This document shows, one piece after another, positions 35,095 to 42,355 of a stretch of DNA of 45,065 nt. Source of the stretch: Gammaproteobacteria bacterium (lineage in GTDB: Bacteria > Pseudomonadota > Gammaproteobacteria > Enterobacterales > Kangiellaceae); contig JABXIW010000269.1 of assembly GCA_013372875.1 (NCBI GenBank), forward strand, positions 1 to 45,065. Direction: 5' to 3'. Under the pieces are notes generated by a model. It was not told the DNA's origin. It worked only from the letters and a program-made list of their open reading frames with translations, and searched no databases. Position numbers and translations under genes: made by a program. Numbering within the stretch: the stretch's first letter is position 1; the number at the start of each line of letters is the position of its first letter.

Positions 35095-36792
35095 ATGTCG
35101 AAGAACCTTCTTAATACCAGCACTGTAACTTTAGACGATCTTCTATCAGCAAGCAAAATCTACCATGTTCCACCCTATCAAAGAGACTACTCTTGGTCAG
35201 AAGAGCATTGGGAAGATTTATGGGAAGATATAGTAGCTTTAATCGAAAATAACGAAACATTCCACTACATGGGCTCAATCGTACTACAAAAGATACAAGA
35301 TAAAGAGTCAAGCATTATTGATGGTCAGCAGCGGTTTACAACATTTTCAATTATCATTTTAACTATTATTAAAAAAATACAAGATCTCGCGCTAGCGGGA
35401 ATTGAAAAAGAAGAAAATGAAGAAAGAGCGATTATCTTACGCCGAACTTATTTAGGTGATAAGCATGCTACAACCCTGAAGTATACTAGTAAGCTTTTCC
35501 TTAATAGAAATAATGATGAATTTTTCCAAAATAACCTACTTCAATTAGTTGAACCCAATAGCTTGAGAAACTTATCAGCTTCCAATAAAAAGCTTTATAA
35601 GGCTTTCCAATATTTTACAACTAAAATTGATAGTCTTGACCGCATTAAAAATAATGGTGCATCACTTGCATCGTTAATTATCGAATTAATTTCTCGCCGA
35701 ATTCTATTCATCGAAATAAATGTTGAAGATGACTTAAGCGCCTATACTGTTTTCGAGACTTTGAACGCAAGAGGCGTAGAGTTAACATCTACAGATTTAC
35801 TAAAAAACTATTTGTTTTCATTAATCAATGATGAAGTCGAAATTGATTTGCAACAACGAAAGTGGAAACGAATCGGAGATACTGTTGGGACTGACAAATT
35901 ACCTGATTTTTTAAGATACTATATCAACTCTAAATCCCCTTTAGTAAGGGCAGATAGGCTCTTCAAAACCATAAAAACTAGAGTTGATACCGCCCCAAAA
36001 GCGTTAGAGATTTTAAATGAATTAGAAGCTCACTCTACTATTTTTGAAGCCCTCAAGAATTACACATCAGATGTTTGGAAACAAAGAAGCAACACAAAAA
36101 CTCTAATTAGAGAGTTTAGCTTATTTAATGTTAAGCAAATCACACCCATGCTTTTGGCTGCCTTCAATGAGTTTACAGAAGAGGAGTTTAGAAAAACAAT
36201 AAAGTTAAGCATTGCCATATCCTTCAGATATAGTGTGATTTGCGGTAAAAATCCTAACGAACTTGAAAAAGCGTATAATGCAGCAGCAGTAAAAATTTCT
36301 AGAAAAGAAATCACTAGAGCTAGACAGCTACACGTGGAGCTATCAAACATTTACGTTTCAGATGGCGAGTTTATGCAAGACTTTTCCCAAAAATCTATGA
36401 GTACTAAGCGCAGAAAAAAACTTCTTAGATATATATTGTACAAAATAGAGCATCATATATCAGGCCGCATTCGTGATTTTGAATTAGACGAAGGCACTAT
36501 TGAACATATATTGCCTGAAAATGCGAGCAGAGCTTGGCAAGCTGATTTTCCTGTAAATATACAAGAGGAGTTTCTGTATCGCTTAGGTAATTATTGTCTA
36601 TTAGAATCTAGTATCAATAGAGACATCGGAAACTTACCATTCGCAGAAAAAATGCCTCACTATAATAGCAGCGATTATTCTTTAGCAAATCAATTAAATT
36701 ATGAAAAATGGAATCCACAAAATTTAAATAGAAGACAAAATGAATTATCAAGAATTGCATGCCATATTTGGCGGTCAGATTTTATAGATTAG
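35095..36792 (+). CDS. DUF262/DUF1524 GmrSD-like nuclease
   Basis: The protein has 565 residues from the ATG at 35095, chosen because AAAAGGGA lies just upstream; the longer frame from TTG at 35050 crosses a dyad repeat. The N-terminal DUF262 domain has VPPYQRDYSW (about residues 24-33), MGSIVL, and the nucleotide-site motif IDGQQRFTT (about 75-83). The C-terminal DUF1524 domain has GTIEHILPEN (HNH-type, about 466-475), RLGNYCLLE and the usual terminal IACHIWR. This pairing defines GmrSD/BrxU/SspE-type enzymes, which restrict foreign DNA according to its modification state. It is convergent with the element Dam gene, and a shared terminator separates them. Target modification is unknown. Confidence 0.88.
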   Translation: MSKNLLNTSTVTLDDLLSASKIYHVPPYQRDYSWSEEHWEDLWEDIVALIENNETFHYMGSIVLQKIQDKESSIIDGQQRFTTFSIIILTIIKKIQDLALAGIEKEENEERAIILRRTYLGDKHATTLKYTSKLFLNRNNDEFFQNNLLQLVEPNSLRNLSASNKKLYKAFQYFTTKIDSLDRIKNNGASLASLIIELISRRILFIEINVEDDLSAYTVFETLNARGVELTSTDLLKNYLFSLINDEVEIDLQQRKWKRIGDTVGTDKLPDFLRYYINSKSPLVRADRLFKTIKTRVDTAPKALEILNELEAHSTIFEALKNYTSDVWKQRSNTKTLIREFSLFNVKQITPMLLAAFNEFTEEEFRKTIKLSIAISFRYSVICGKNPNELEKAYNAAAVKISRKEITRARQLHVELSNIYVSDGEFMQDFSQKSMSTKRRKKLLRYILYKIEHHISGRIRDFELDEGTIEHILPENASRAWQADFPVNIQEEFLYRLGNYCLLESSINRDIGNLPFAEKMPHYNSSDYSLANQLNYEKWNPQNLNRRQNELSRIACHIWRSDFID

Positions 36793-36808
36793 GAGTTAAA
36801 CTAACTCC
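36792..36808. terminator. Hairpin between convergent DUF262 and dam-like genes
   Basis: GGAGTTA-AAC-TAACTCC is a perfect 7-bp stem with a 3-base loop. It starts on the last base of the DUF262 stop codon and lies 18 bp from the end of the convergent methylase gene. It is placed to act in both directions. Confidence 0.5.
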
Positions 36809-36826
36809 CTTTACGATAAGTTATCT

Positions 36827-37645
36827 TTATTTAAAAGGACTTTTATTGGGTTTAATTGTCATGTTTTTAATTGCCAAGACTTCTTGCGCTCTAGCTCTAT
36901 TACCATCACAGCTAATCATTCTTGGTGCATCTATCAAATTTATTTTGTAACCGTAATCAGAATAAAGCTCAACAATTCTGTCTGTTGCCTGATTAGATAT
37001 TACTATCGGACAAGAATATTTTGATAAATGTTTAATTAACCGTTCTTGCTCTTCCCATTGAAAATTATTTCCTGCATAGCTCCTAAATTCAACATCGTAA
37101 GGTGGGTCGACATATAAAAAGTCTGTTTGATTAATTCTTAACTTACTAAAATCACCACAGGCAAACTTCCATTTCTTAATAGTTTTTTCTACTTCTGGGA
37201 ATTCACGGTGGTAGTTTATTTTCTTATACCTGCCAAAAGGTACGTTATAGAGTCCCGACTTATTAAATCTCACTAAGCCATTAAACCCTGTTCTATTAAG
37301 GTAGTAAAAAATTGATGCTGATTCGTGGGTCAAGTGCTTGCCTTCTTTTATTAAATTATTGAACTTTTCCCTCATGTCATAATAAAAGGCTTCCTCATTA
37401 ACCATATCTAACTCAATTTTAAGACCATCTCTAATAGACTCATAAAAATTAATAATATGTGGGTTAATGTCATTCAGTAATGCATTTTTAGGGGCAATGC
37501 CCAGCGAAATAGCCATACCTCCACTAAAAGGCTCAACCAACCTTCTACACTTCGCTAGCCCCCAAATAATTTGAATATGATCAACCAAGAACCTCTTACC
37601 ACCCGGATATTTAATAGGCGGTGTTACTTTTTTAATATTAATCAT
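36827..37645 (-). CDS. Element-encoded DNA adenine methylase (Dam family), intact
   Basis: The 272-residue protein is close to the length of E. coli Dam (278). Motifs in order are PIKYPGGKRFL at the N-terminus, EPFSGGMAISLG (about residues 37-48, SAM pocket), LLNDINPHII, FYYLNRTGFNGLVRFNKSGLYNVPFGRYKK, catalytic motif IV FLYVDPPYDVEF (about 176-187), PIVISNQATD, and RMISCDGNRARAQEVLAIKNM. All catalytic parts are present. It differs clearly from the host Dam, with YPGGK for WAGGK and VDPPYDVEFRSY for CDPPYLPWSLTANFTSY. GATC specificity is therefore likely but not proven. It lies 61 bp downstream of the truncated host dam frame in the same orientation, so it can be read from the host dam promoter. 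Confidence 0.9.
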   Translation of the reverse strand: MINIKKVTPPIKYPGGKRFLVDHIQIIWGLAKCRRLVEPFSGGMAISLGIAPKNALLNDINPHIINFYESIRDGLKIELDMVNEEAFYYDMREKFNNLIKEGKHLTHESASIFYYLNRTGFNGLVRFNKSGLYNVPFGRYKKINYHREFPEVEKTIKKWKFACGDFSKLRINQTDFLYVDPPYDVEFRSYAGNNFQWEEQERLIKHLSKYSCPIVISNQATDRIVELYSDYGYKINLIDAPRMISCDGNRARAQEVLAIKNMTIKPNKSPFK

Positions 37646-37819
37646 TAGAAATATATTTTCTTATAGTTATGAGTCATGAATAGCCTACCAAAATTGTAAA
37701 GAAAGATTAGTTTAAAATAAGCTTAATCGTTGATTTTCTTGAGCTAACCACCCAATTCATTACAAAATTTACAGCTTTTGACAAGGATGCCACCACTTTA
37801 AAAACTATAACACCTTGTT

Positions 37820-37837
37820 TTTTGTAACCTTTTGTAA
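37820..37837. repeat. Tandem TTTTGTAA repeats near the right end of the element
   Basis: TTTTGTAA occurs at 37820-37827 and again at 37830-37837, exactly 10 bp (one helical turn) apart and about 30 bp inside the right junction. Spacing on one DNA face suggests a recombinase arm-binding site. The left end has the less regular ATAAGTAAGAATAAG at about 6001-6015. Confidence 0.3.
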
Positions 37838-37865
37838 TAATAGCAGCCATTTTTATTCGATATAA

Positions 37866-37869
37866 GCAA
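37866..37869. other. Right attachment site core (GCAA)
   Basis: The right junction reads TATAA-GCAA-AAAATCACG, with host dam sequence beginning at GCAA. The same four bases mark the left junction at 5965-5968. Bases outside GCAA differ between the two ends. Confidence 0.75.
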
Positions 37870-38511
37870 AAAATCACGCTACCTTTGCGTGAATGAGCCA
37901 TGGTTTTTAAAAAGGGCTGACAACGGAACTCGGCTTTTCTAGCCTTTTGATAAAAGAATTCCATTTCTCGAGCTGGAAAATATGGCTTTTTATATCGACC
38001 AAAAGGCACATTGAAACCGCCACTTTGATTGTAGCGGCACAGACCGTTATAACCATGCCGATTAAAATATAAGAATAGCGCCGAGCGCTCCCAGCCAGCT
38101 TCCAGTTGATTAAAATGGTTTCTCAACTCATAAAAACGTTTTTCTAGATTATTCCCTTCAACGAAATATTGTGCACAATAATCAATAAATCGAGCTTTGC
38201 CTTGTTTCAAATCATTAAATAAATTGATCAGATCAGGATTGATATCGGTTAGCAAATAACGATCATAGTTAGTATTTAAAAATACTACGCCAGAGCCTAC
38301 AAACGGCTCAATTAATTTATTGCCATTGGGCAGTGCTTTTAAAATTCTTGGTAATAATCGGTATTTACCGCCAGCCCATTTGAGGAAGGGTCTTTGATAG
38401 CTAGTGTTATTGTTTTTCATGCTCAAAGAATAATACAATTATGGGCAAGCCTGTTGGTTAGGGCTAGTGTAACAAAACCGATCCAGAAAAAAAGCTAAAA
38501 CTGAGAATAGT

Positions 38512-39102
38512 ATGGCAAAAGCAACTTTGGTCTTGGCGCATGGTGCCGGAGCCAACTCCAATTCAGAATTCATGGTACAAATGTCATCTTTGATCGGCAA
38601 TCAAGACATAAAGGTGCTGCGTTTTGATTTTCCCTATATGCAAGGACGCCAAGCCACAGGCAAAAAATCACCACCCGATCGAATGCCAAAATTAGAAGCG
38701 GCTTTTTTAGAGCAATTAGAGACATTGCCTCAAAAAAATCTCTTTATTGGCGGTAAATCGATGGGCGGTCGAGTGGCAACAATGATAGCTGAGCAAGTTA
38801 AGCCAAGCGGTGTCATTTGTTTTGGCTACCCATTTCACCCACCTGGCAAACCTGAGAAAACTCGTACAGAGCATTTAAAAACGCTGCAGACGCCAACCCT
38901 AATTATTCAAGGCAGCCGTGATACTTTTGGTAAGCCAGAAGAAGTGGCTAGCTATGATTTATCAAGCAAGATTCAAGTCAAATGGCTTGATGATGGTAAC
39001 CATAGCCTTGAGACCTTAAAGCGCTCAGCAATTACTACCGAGCAAGCCTGGCAGCTTGCGGCCACTCATGCCAGAGACTTTATTACCGCTTTAAGCAAAT
39101 AG
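38512..39102 (+). CDS. Small alpha/beta hydrolase (KANL2/TEX30-like family)
   Basis: The 196-residue protein has the hydrolase fold of the short dienelactone-hydrolase-like family: LVLAHGAGANSNSEFM near the N-terminus (oxyanion loop), nucleophile elbow GGKSMGGR (Ser about residue 84), acid in IIQGSRDTFG (Asp about 142), and catalytic His in LDDGNHSLE (about 164). No signal peptide is present. The substrate is unknown. It is divergent from dam, with the dam promoter presumably in the 91-bp gap, and is ordinary host chromosome. Confidence 0.82.
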   Translation: MAKATLVLAHGAGANSNSEFMVQMSSLIGNQDIKVLRFDFPYMQGRQATGKKSPPDRMPKLEAAFLEQLETLPQKNLFIGGKSMGGRVATMIAEQVKPSGVICFGYPFHPPGKPEKTRTEHLKTLQTPTLIIQGSRDTFGKPEEVASYDLSSKIQVKWLDDGNHSLETLKRSAITTEQAWQLAATHARDFITALSK

Positions 39103-39121
39103 AGATAAGCTAATGGCAAAA

Positions 39122-39493
39122 CTAAACAATATAATTCTGATAAATGATCATCGACCAAACAAATGCCGTCAAAATAAAACTAATCAGCACAATGGCAGAG
39201 CCAATATCTTTGGCACGTCCAGATAACTCATGAATTTCACCACCAAAACGGTCGATGGCAGCTTCTAACGCCGAATTAACCAACTCACAAATAAAAATAA
39301 GACCGACACATAAAATCAGCAGAATAATTTCCACTGCAGTTTGTCCGACAAAAAATGCCGCTGGGATCAGAATTATCGCCAATAACACCTCTTGTCGAAA
39401 TGCCGCTTCATTTTGCCAAGCCGCTTTCAGACCTTTCAGCGAATAGCCAAAGGCATCAATGATTCGAGCTAAGCCAGTTTTTCCAGGTTTCAT
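39122..39493 (-). CDS. dgkA: Diacylglycerol kinase
   Basis: The 123-residue integral membrane enzyme recycles diacylglycerol to phosphatidic acid, for example after membrane-derived oligosaccharide synthesis. The family signatures are complete: an N-terminal amphipathic region with AWQNEAAFRQEVLLA, three membrane helices, and the catalytic ELVNSALEAAIDRFGGEIHELSGRAKDIGSAIV segment with the invariant Glu and Asn. Length matches E. coli DgkA (122). It is divergent from the lipoprotein gene at 39556 and ends close to the convergent hydrolase gene. Confidence 0.96.
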   Translation of the reverse strand: MKPGKTGLARIIDAFGYSLKGLKAAWQNEAAFRQEVLLAIILIPAAFFVGQTAVEIILLILCVGLIFICELVNSALEAAIDRFGGEIHELSGRAKDIGSAIVLISFILTAFVWSMIIYQNYIV

Positions 39494-39555
39494 AGGATTG
39501 AAATATATTTATAAGTGGTTCAATATTAGGCAATCCCTAAACAATCAGCAAGTCA

Positions 39556-39996
39556 ATGAGCAAACCAATGAAAAATATAATGACCACCCTACTATTGATA
39601 AGCAGTTTAAGCCTAATCGGCTGCCCAGAAAATTCTGGCAAGAGCAGTAGTACAGAAGCCGTAAAAACCTATCAGGCGACTCAAGAAGATTTAGCAGCTT
39701 TAAACAAAGAAATTTTAATGTTAATAGAAGACAAAAGTTGCAATGTCGATTCAGATTGTGCGGCAATTGCGCTAGGTGCTAGAGCCTGCGGTGGCCCAGA
39801 AAGTTATGCCGTTTATGCACCCAACAACACTGATGTTAGCAAATTACAGTCACTTGCCGCTCAATTAGAATCTTTAAACAAAATCTATAATCAGAATAAT
39901 CAAGTAATGAGCATCTGCAAGATGGAACTTGAACCTTCCGTCCAGTGCGTGCAAAACCAATGCCAAAAAGTTACTGGCGTACACTTGATCCAATAG
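39556..39996 (+). CDS. Putative lipoprotein, unknown function
   Basis: The 146-residue protein has a lipoprotein signal peptide ending in the lipobox LSLIGC (Cys about residue 23). An alternative ATG at 39568 would shorten only the signal. The mature domain holds four further conserved-looking cysteines in SCNVDSDCAAIALGARACGG and VQCVQNQCQ, suggesting two disulfides in the periplasm. A helical QSLAAQLESLNKIYNQNNQ segment lies between them. I do not recognise the family with certainty. The stop codon abuts that of the convergent bioD. Confidence 0.65.
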   Translation: MSKPMKNIMTTLLLISSLSLIGCPENSGKSSSTEAVKTYQATQEDLAALNKEILMLIEDKSCNVDSDCAAIALGARACGGPESYAVYAPNNTDVSKLQSLAAQLESLNKIYNQNNQVMSICKMELEPSVQCVQNQCQKVTGVHLIQ

Positions 39997-40674
39997 CTAG
40001 GCGAGCTTAGATACTATCGATTGTGGTTTAAAATTTGAATCTTGTTGTTGGTAGGATACTTCAGCCAATAAAGGTGCCATTAGGTTCTGTTTTAGCCACT
40101 CCAAGTTTTGCTGATAAGCATCCATATCAGGTGACAACGGATTGGCCACCCAGCCAATTAGCTTTAAACCTTTGGCCTTAATAGCTTGTGCCGTTAGTTG
40201 GGCATGATTTAAGCAACCAAGTTTCATACCAACCACCATAATCACATCCATCGACTCTTGTGCCACCCAATCGGCGTAAGTTTCAGTCTGATTTAGAGGT
40301 GTTAGCCAGCCGCCGGCACCTTCCACCAGCACAATATCCGCATCAGGGATAGTGACTGACGCTGATAAAGATTGAACGGTTAAATTAATCCCCGACTGCT
40401 CGGCTGCGATATGCGGTGCAATTGGTTCGGAAAAAACCAGTGGGTTAACTTGCGGGTAATTAAGAGGAATGTTGGAAGCCTCTAGCAATTGTTTAGCATC
40501 GCCATTAATCAAACCTTGATAACCATCTAAAACACCACTGCGACTATCAGATGCGATCGGCTTCAAGCCTGCGACTTTATAACCGGCTTTCACCAATGTC
40601 TTTACCATTAAGCGAGTGACGAAGGTTTTACCTACTTCGGTATCAGTCCCAGTTATGAAATAAGTCTTTGTCAT
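39997..40674 (-). CDS. bioD: ATP-dependent dethiobiotin synthetase BioD
   Basis: The protein has 225 residues from the ATG at 40674; a GTG at 40683 would add three. It closes the ureido ring of 7,8-diaminopelargonate to make dethiobiotin. Motifs are the P-loop FITGTDTEVGKTFVT at the N-terminus, AGLKPIASD, the carboxylate-handling VEGAGGWLTPL, and WVANPLSPDM near the C-terminus. Length fits the family (about 225). It lies on the same strand as the bioB-F-H-C run but is separated from bioC by a gene on the opposite strand, so it needs its own promoter in the gap before 40793. Confidence 0.95.
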   Translation of the reverse strand: MTKTYFITGTDTEVGKTFVTRLMVKTLVKAGYKVAGLKPIASDSRSGVLDGYQGLINGDAKQLLEASNIPLNYPQVNPLVFSEPIAPHIAAEQSGINLTVQSLSASVTIPDADIVLVEGAGGWLTPLNQTETYADWVAQESMDVIMVVGMKLGCLNHAQLTAQAIKAKGLKLIGWVANPLSPDMDAYQQNLEWLKQNLMAPLLAEVSYQQQDSNFKPQSIVSKLA

Positions 40675-40792
40675 TGTGTGCACTAATTGGTAAATTTGGA
40701 TTAATTGTGTCGATTTGTAGCTTTGTCGCTACCGAATTTTATCACAAGGATATAAACTGGATATGAGAAAATAAGCCAATTTAGAGATTTTT

Positions 40793-41521
40793 ATGGAAAC
40801 GGCATCGAATTTTTTTGCAAATAATATTTTATTACTCGGCATACTAATTGTTGCTGGCTTAGTGATAGCAGTTGTTTTTGCTGCATTAAAACACGCCCTA
40901 GTCCGTCAACTTGAGTCCAAAGTTGATGAGTTAAAGCAAGTGGTAGAAAAAAATACCAAAAACATTGCTGACAAACAAAGGTTGTTAGATGCAAAAACCG
41001 AAGCACATGATGAACTTAAGGTCTCATTACAAGATTTATCAAGCCGCCATACAGAGTTGCGCCACAATTTTAATGACTCTCAGAAAAGTTTGAGCAATAC
41101 CCAAGCCAATTTCGAAAAAACACAGCAAGACTACTTAAACTCGATGCAAACCATTGCTAATAATCAAAAAGAGTATGAGCTAGAGTTACAAGCGCAAAAA
41201 AACAGTTATGAACAAACCATGTTGGATATTCAAAAAGAAGCTGACAAAAAGGTGGAAAGTTTCCAAGAAAATTATTTAGCTGAATTTGAACATTTAAAGA
41301 AAAGTCATAAACGCTTAGTACAAGCTAACCAAACCATGAGTAAGACTGCGGATAATTTACGCAGCGAACGTGACTTTTATCGCACCGAGTTCCAGACACT
41401 ACGTAACTTCTTGCATGAATCGCAAATGGACAAAGCTAAAAAATTGGTGGATGAGCATGCAGAAAAACTTGCTGAAACCAATAAAGTTATCAAACTTTCT
41501 GGCAACCCTAACGATTCCTAG
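40793..41521 (+). CDS. Membrane-anchored coiled-coil protein, unknown function
   Basis: This 242-residue protein has one N-terminal transmembrane helix (about residues 12-33, ILLLGILIVAGLVIAVVFAAL). It is followed by almost continuous coiled coil to about residue 205 (LESKVDELKQVVEKNTKNIADKQRLLDAK...), rich in K, E and Q. No enzymatic motif is present. It is convergent with bioC (3 bp between stops) and divergent from bioD, so it interrupts what is often a single bio operon. No link to biotin is visible. Confidence 0.65.
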   Translation: METASNFFANNILLLGILIVAGLVIAVVFAALKHALVRQLESKVDELKQVVEKNTKNIADKQRLLDAKTEAHDELKVSLQDLSSRHTELRHNFNDSQKSLSNTQANFEKTQQDYLNSMQTIANNQKEYELELQAQKNSYEQTMLDIQKEADKKVESFQENYLAEFEHLKKSHKRLVQANQTMSKTADNLRSERDFYRTEFQTLRNFLHESQMDKAKKLVDEHAEKLAETNKVIKLSGNPNDS

Positions 41522-41524
41522 CGT

Positions 41525-42355
41525 TTAAAGTTCTATTCCATACTGGTGGTATTCCAGCGGTATTTCTTCTCGGGCAAAGGCGTGCCCATAAATCAGCTCA
41601 TAAGTTGCAGGTAACTCGCCATTTTGCATAGCAAATTTTTGGTATTCCTGCTCCAACTGCTTTAGTGCACGAGGGCTAGTTAAACCTGGCTTTCTTTGTT
41701 TATCAATGTTATGAGCACCAATATTTTTAAGATCGCGCATCAATTCAATCGCTTTATTATAGCCAATCACCACGGGCTCATTATCTACCACGGGATCAAG
41801 CATTGCAGCGTTTAGCATGGCATCGCCAAGGTGATGCATATCCATAAAGTCATTAACGTGCTTATAATCATCGATCGCCTGCCAGCTTTGCTTTAACTCG
41901 TGCAAAGTATCAGGACCTAAACTGGTAAACAGTAGTAAACCATCAGGTTTAAGTACGCGGTGAAATTCTTTAAACAGTTCATCCAGCTGTTCAATCCATT
42001 GAATGGTTAAATTTGAAAAAATCAAATCTGCACTGTTAGACACTAATGGCAAACTCAATGCATCAGCACACAAATACTCTTCTTGATTTGATTGCTGACG
42101 ACTGAATTCGATCATACCCTGAGCAATATCAATGCCAGTGACTTTAGCTTGAGGATAGCGCTTTTTTAGTTCTCGACTGCAATAGCCTGTTCCTGAACCG
42201 ATATCCAGTATGCTTTGCGGATGCAGCTTAAAATACTCTAAACGTTCTAGTAATCTATCTGCTGCAATGCGCTGAAAAAACGCTGCATCATCATAAGAAC
42301 GAGCGGCCTTACTAAATGAGCTGGCAATATCTTGCGCTTCGATTTGATTAACCAT
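41525..42355 (-). CDS. bioC: Malonyl-[ACP] O-methyltransferase BioC
   Basis: The 276-residue enzyme methylates malonyl-ACP so that the fatty acid machinery can build the pimeloyl chain. The SAM motif ILDIGSGTGYCSREL is near residue 46. Post-motif blocks follow: KVTGIDIAQGMIEFS, ADLIFSNLTIQWIEQL and HRVLKPDGLLLFTSLGPDTLHEL, all as in BioC. The start ATG shares its A with the bioH stop (TAATG), giving tight coupling. It is the last gene of the bioB-F-H-C transcription unit. Confidence 0.95.
   Translation of the reverse strand: MVNQIEAQDIASSFSKAARSYDDAAFFQRIAADRLLERLEYFKLHPQSILDIGSGTGYCSRELKKRYPQAKVTGIDIAQGMIEFSRQQSNQEEYLCADALSLPLVSNSADLIFSNLTIQWIEQLDELFKEFHRVLKPDGLLLFTSLGPDTLHELKQSWQAIDDYKHVNDFMDMHHLGDAMLNAAMLDPVVDNEPVVIGYNKAIELMRDLKNIGAHNIDKQRKPGLTSPRALKQLEQEYQKFAMQNGELPATYELIYGHAFAREEIPLEYHQYGIEL

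Larger units (their letters stand above)
5969..37865. mobile_element. 31.9-kb tyrosine-recombinase element inserted in dam, carrying metal resistance and a replacement Dam
   Basis: Boundaries come from reconstructing the split dam gene. The interior is clearly more AT-rich than the flanks in the recombinase and right-hand segments. Contents, left to right, are a recombinase operon (6092-11822), an XRE/helicase module (11840-14036), a Cu/Ag island (14340-25384), a one-gene integrase insert (25534-26272), a Czc/CzcD island (26401-33205), integron-type cassettes, an IS3 remnant, a DUF262/DUF1524 nuclease and a Dam-family methylase. I find no long terminal inverted repeats and no conjugation, replication or phage structural genes, which agrees with a Tn554-like or Gamma-Mobile-Trio-like element. 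It is layered, with at least three smaller mobile units inside it. Confidence 0.88.
37707..38420 (-). pseudogene. dam: dam 5' fragment, read through into the element
   Basis: The start is the ATG at 38420 (MKNNNTSYQRPFLKWAGGK); six extra in-frame residues upstream are unlikely. The host-derived part runs 185 codons to ...SRKGSVIFC at 37866. It contains the N-terminal WAGGK and EPFVGSG (SAM), LTDINPDLI, and FNRHGYNGLCRYNQSGGFNVPFGRYKK. It stops just before DPPY. Beyond the junction the frame continues for 52 element-encoded residues (LYRIKMAAIITKGYKK...) before a stop at 37707. The 237-residue chimera lacks motif IV and should be inactive. Its promoter and start remain intact and would feed transcription into the element methylase. 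Confidence 0.92.

Noticed and set aside
36827..37645. Considered that the second Dam gene is a tandem duplicate of the host dam
   Set aside because: The two proteins differ throughout (YPGGK versus WAGGK, VDPPYDVEF versus CDPPYLPWS) and the second lies wholly inside the element, so it is a separately acquired homologue.
5969..37865. Considered an integrative conjugative element or prophage
   Set aside because: No relaxase, type IV secretion, replication, capsid, terminase or lysis genes are present among the coding frames.
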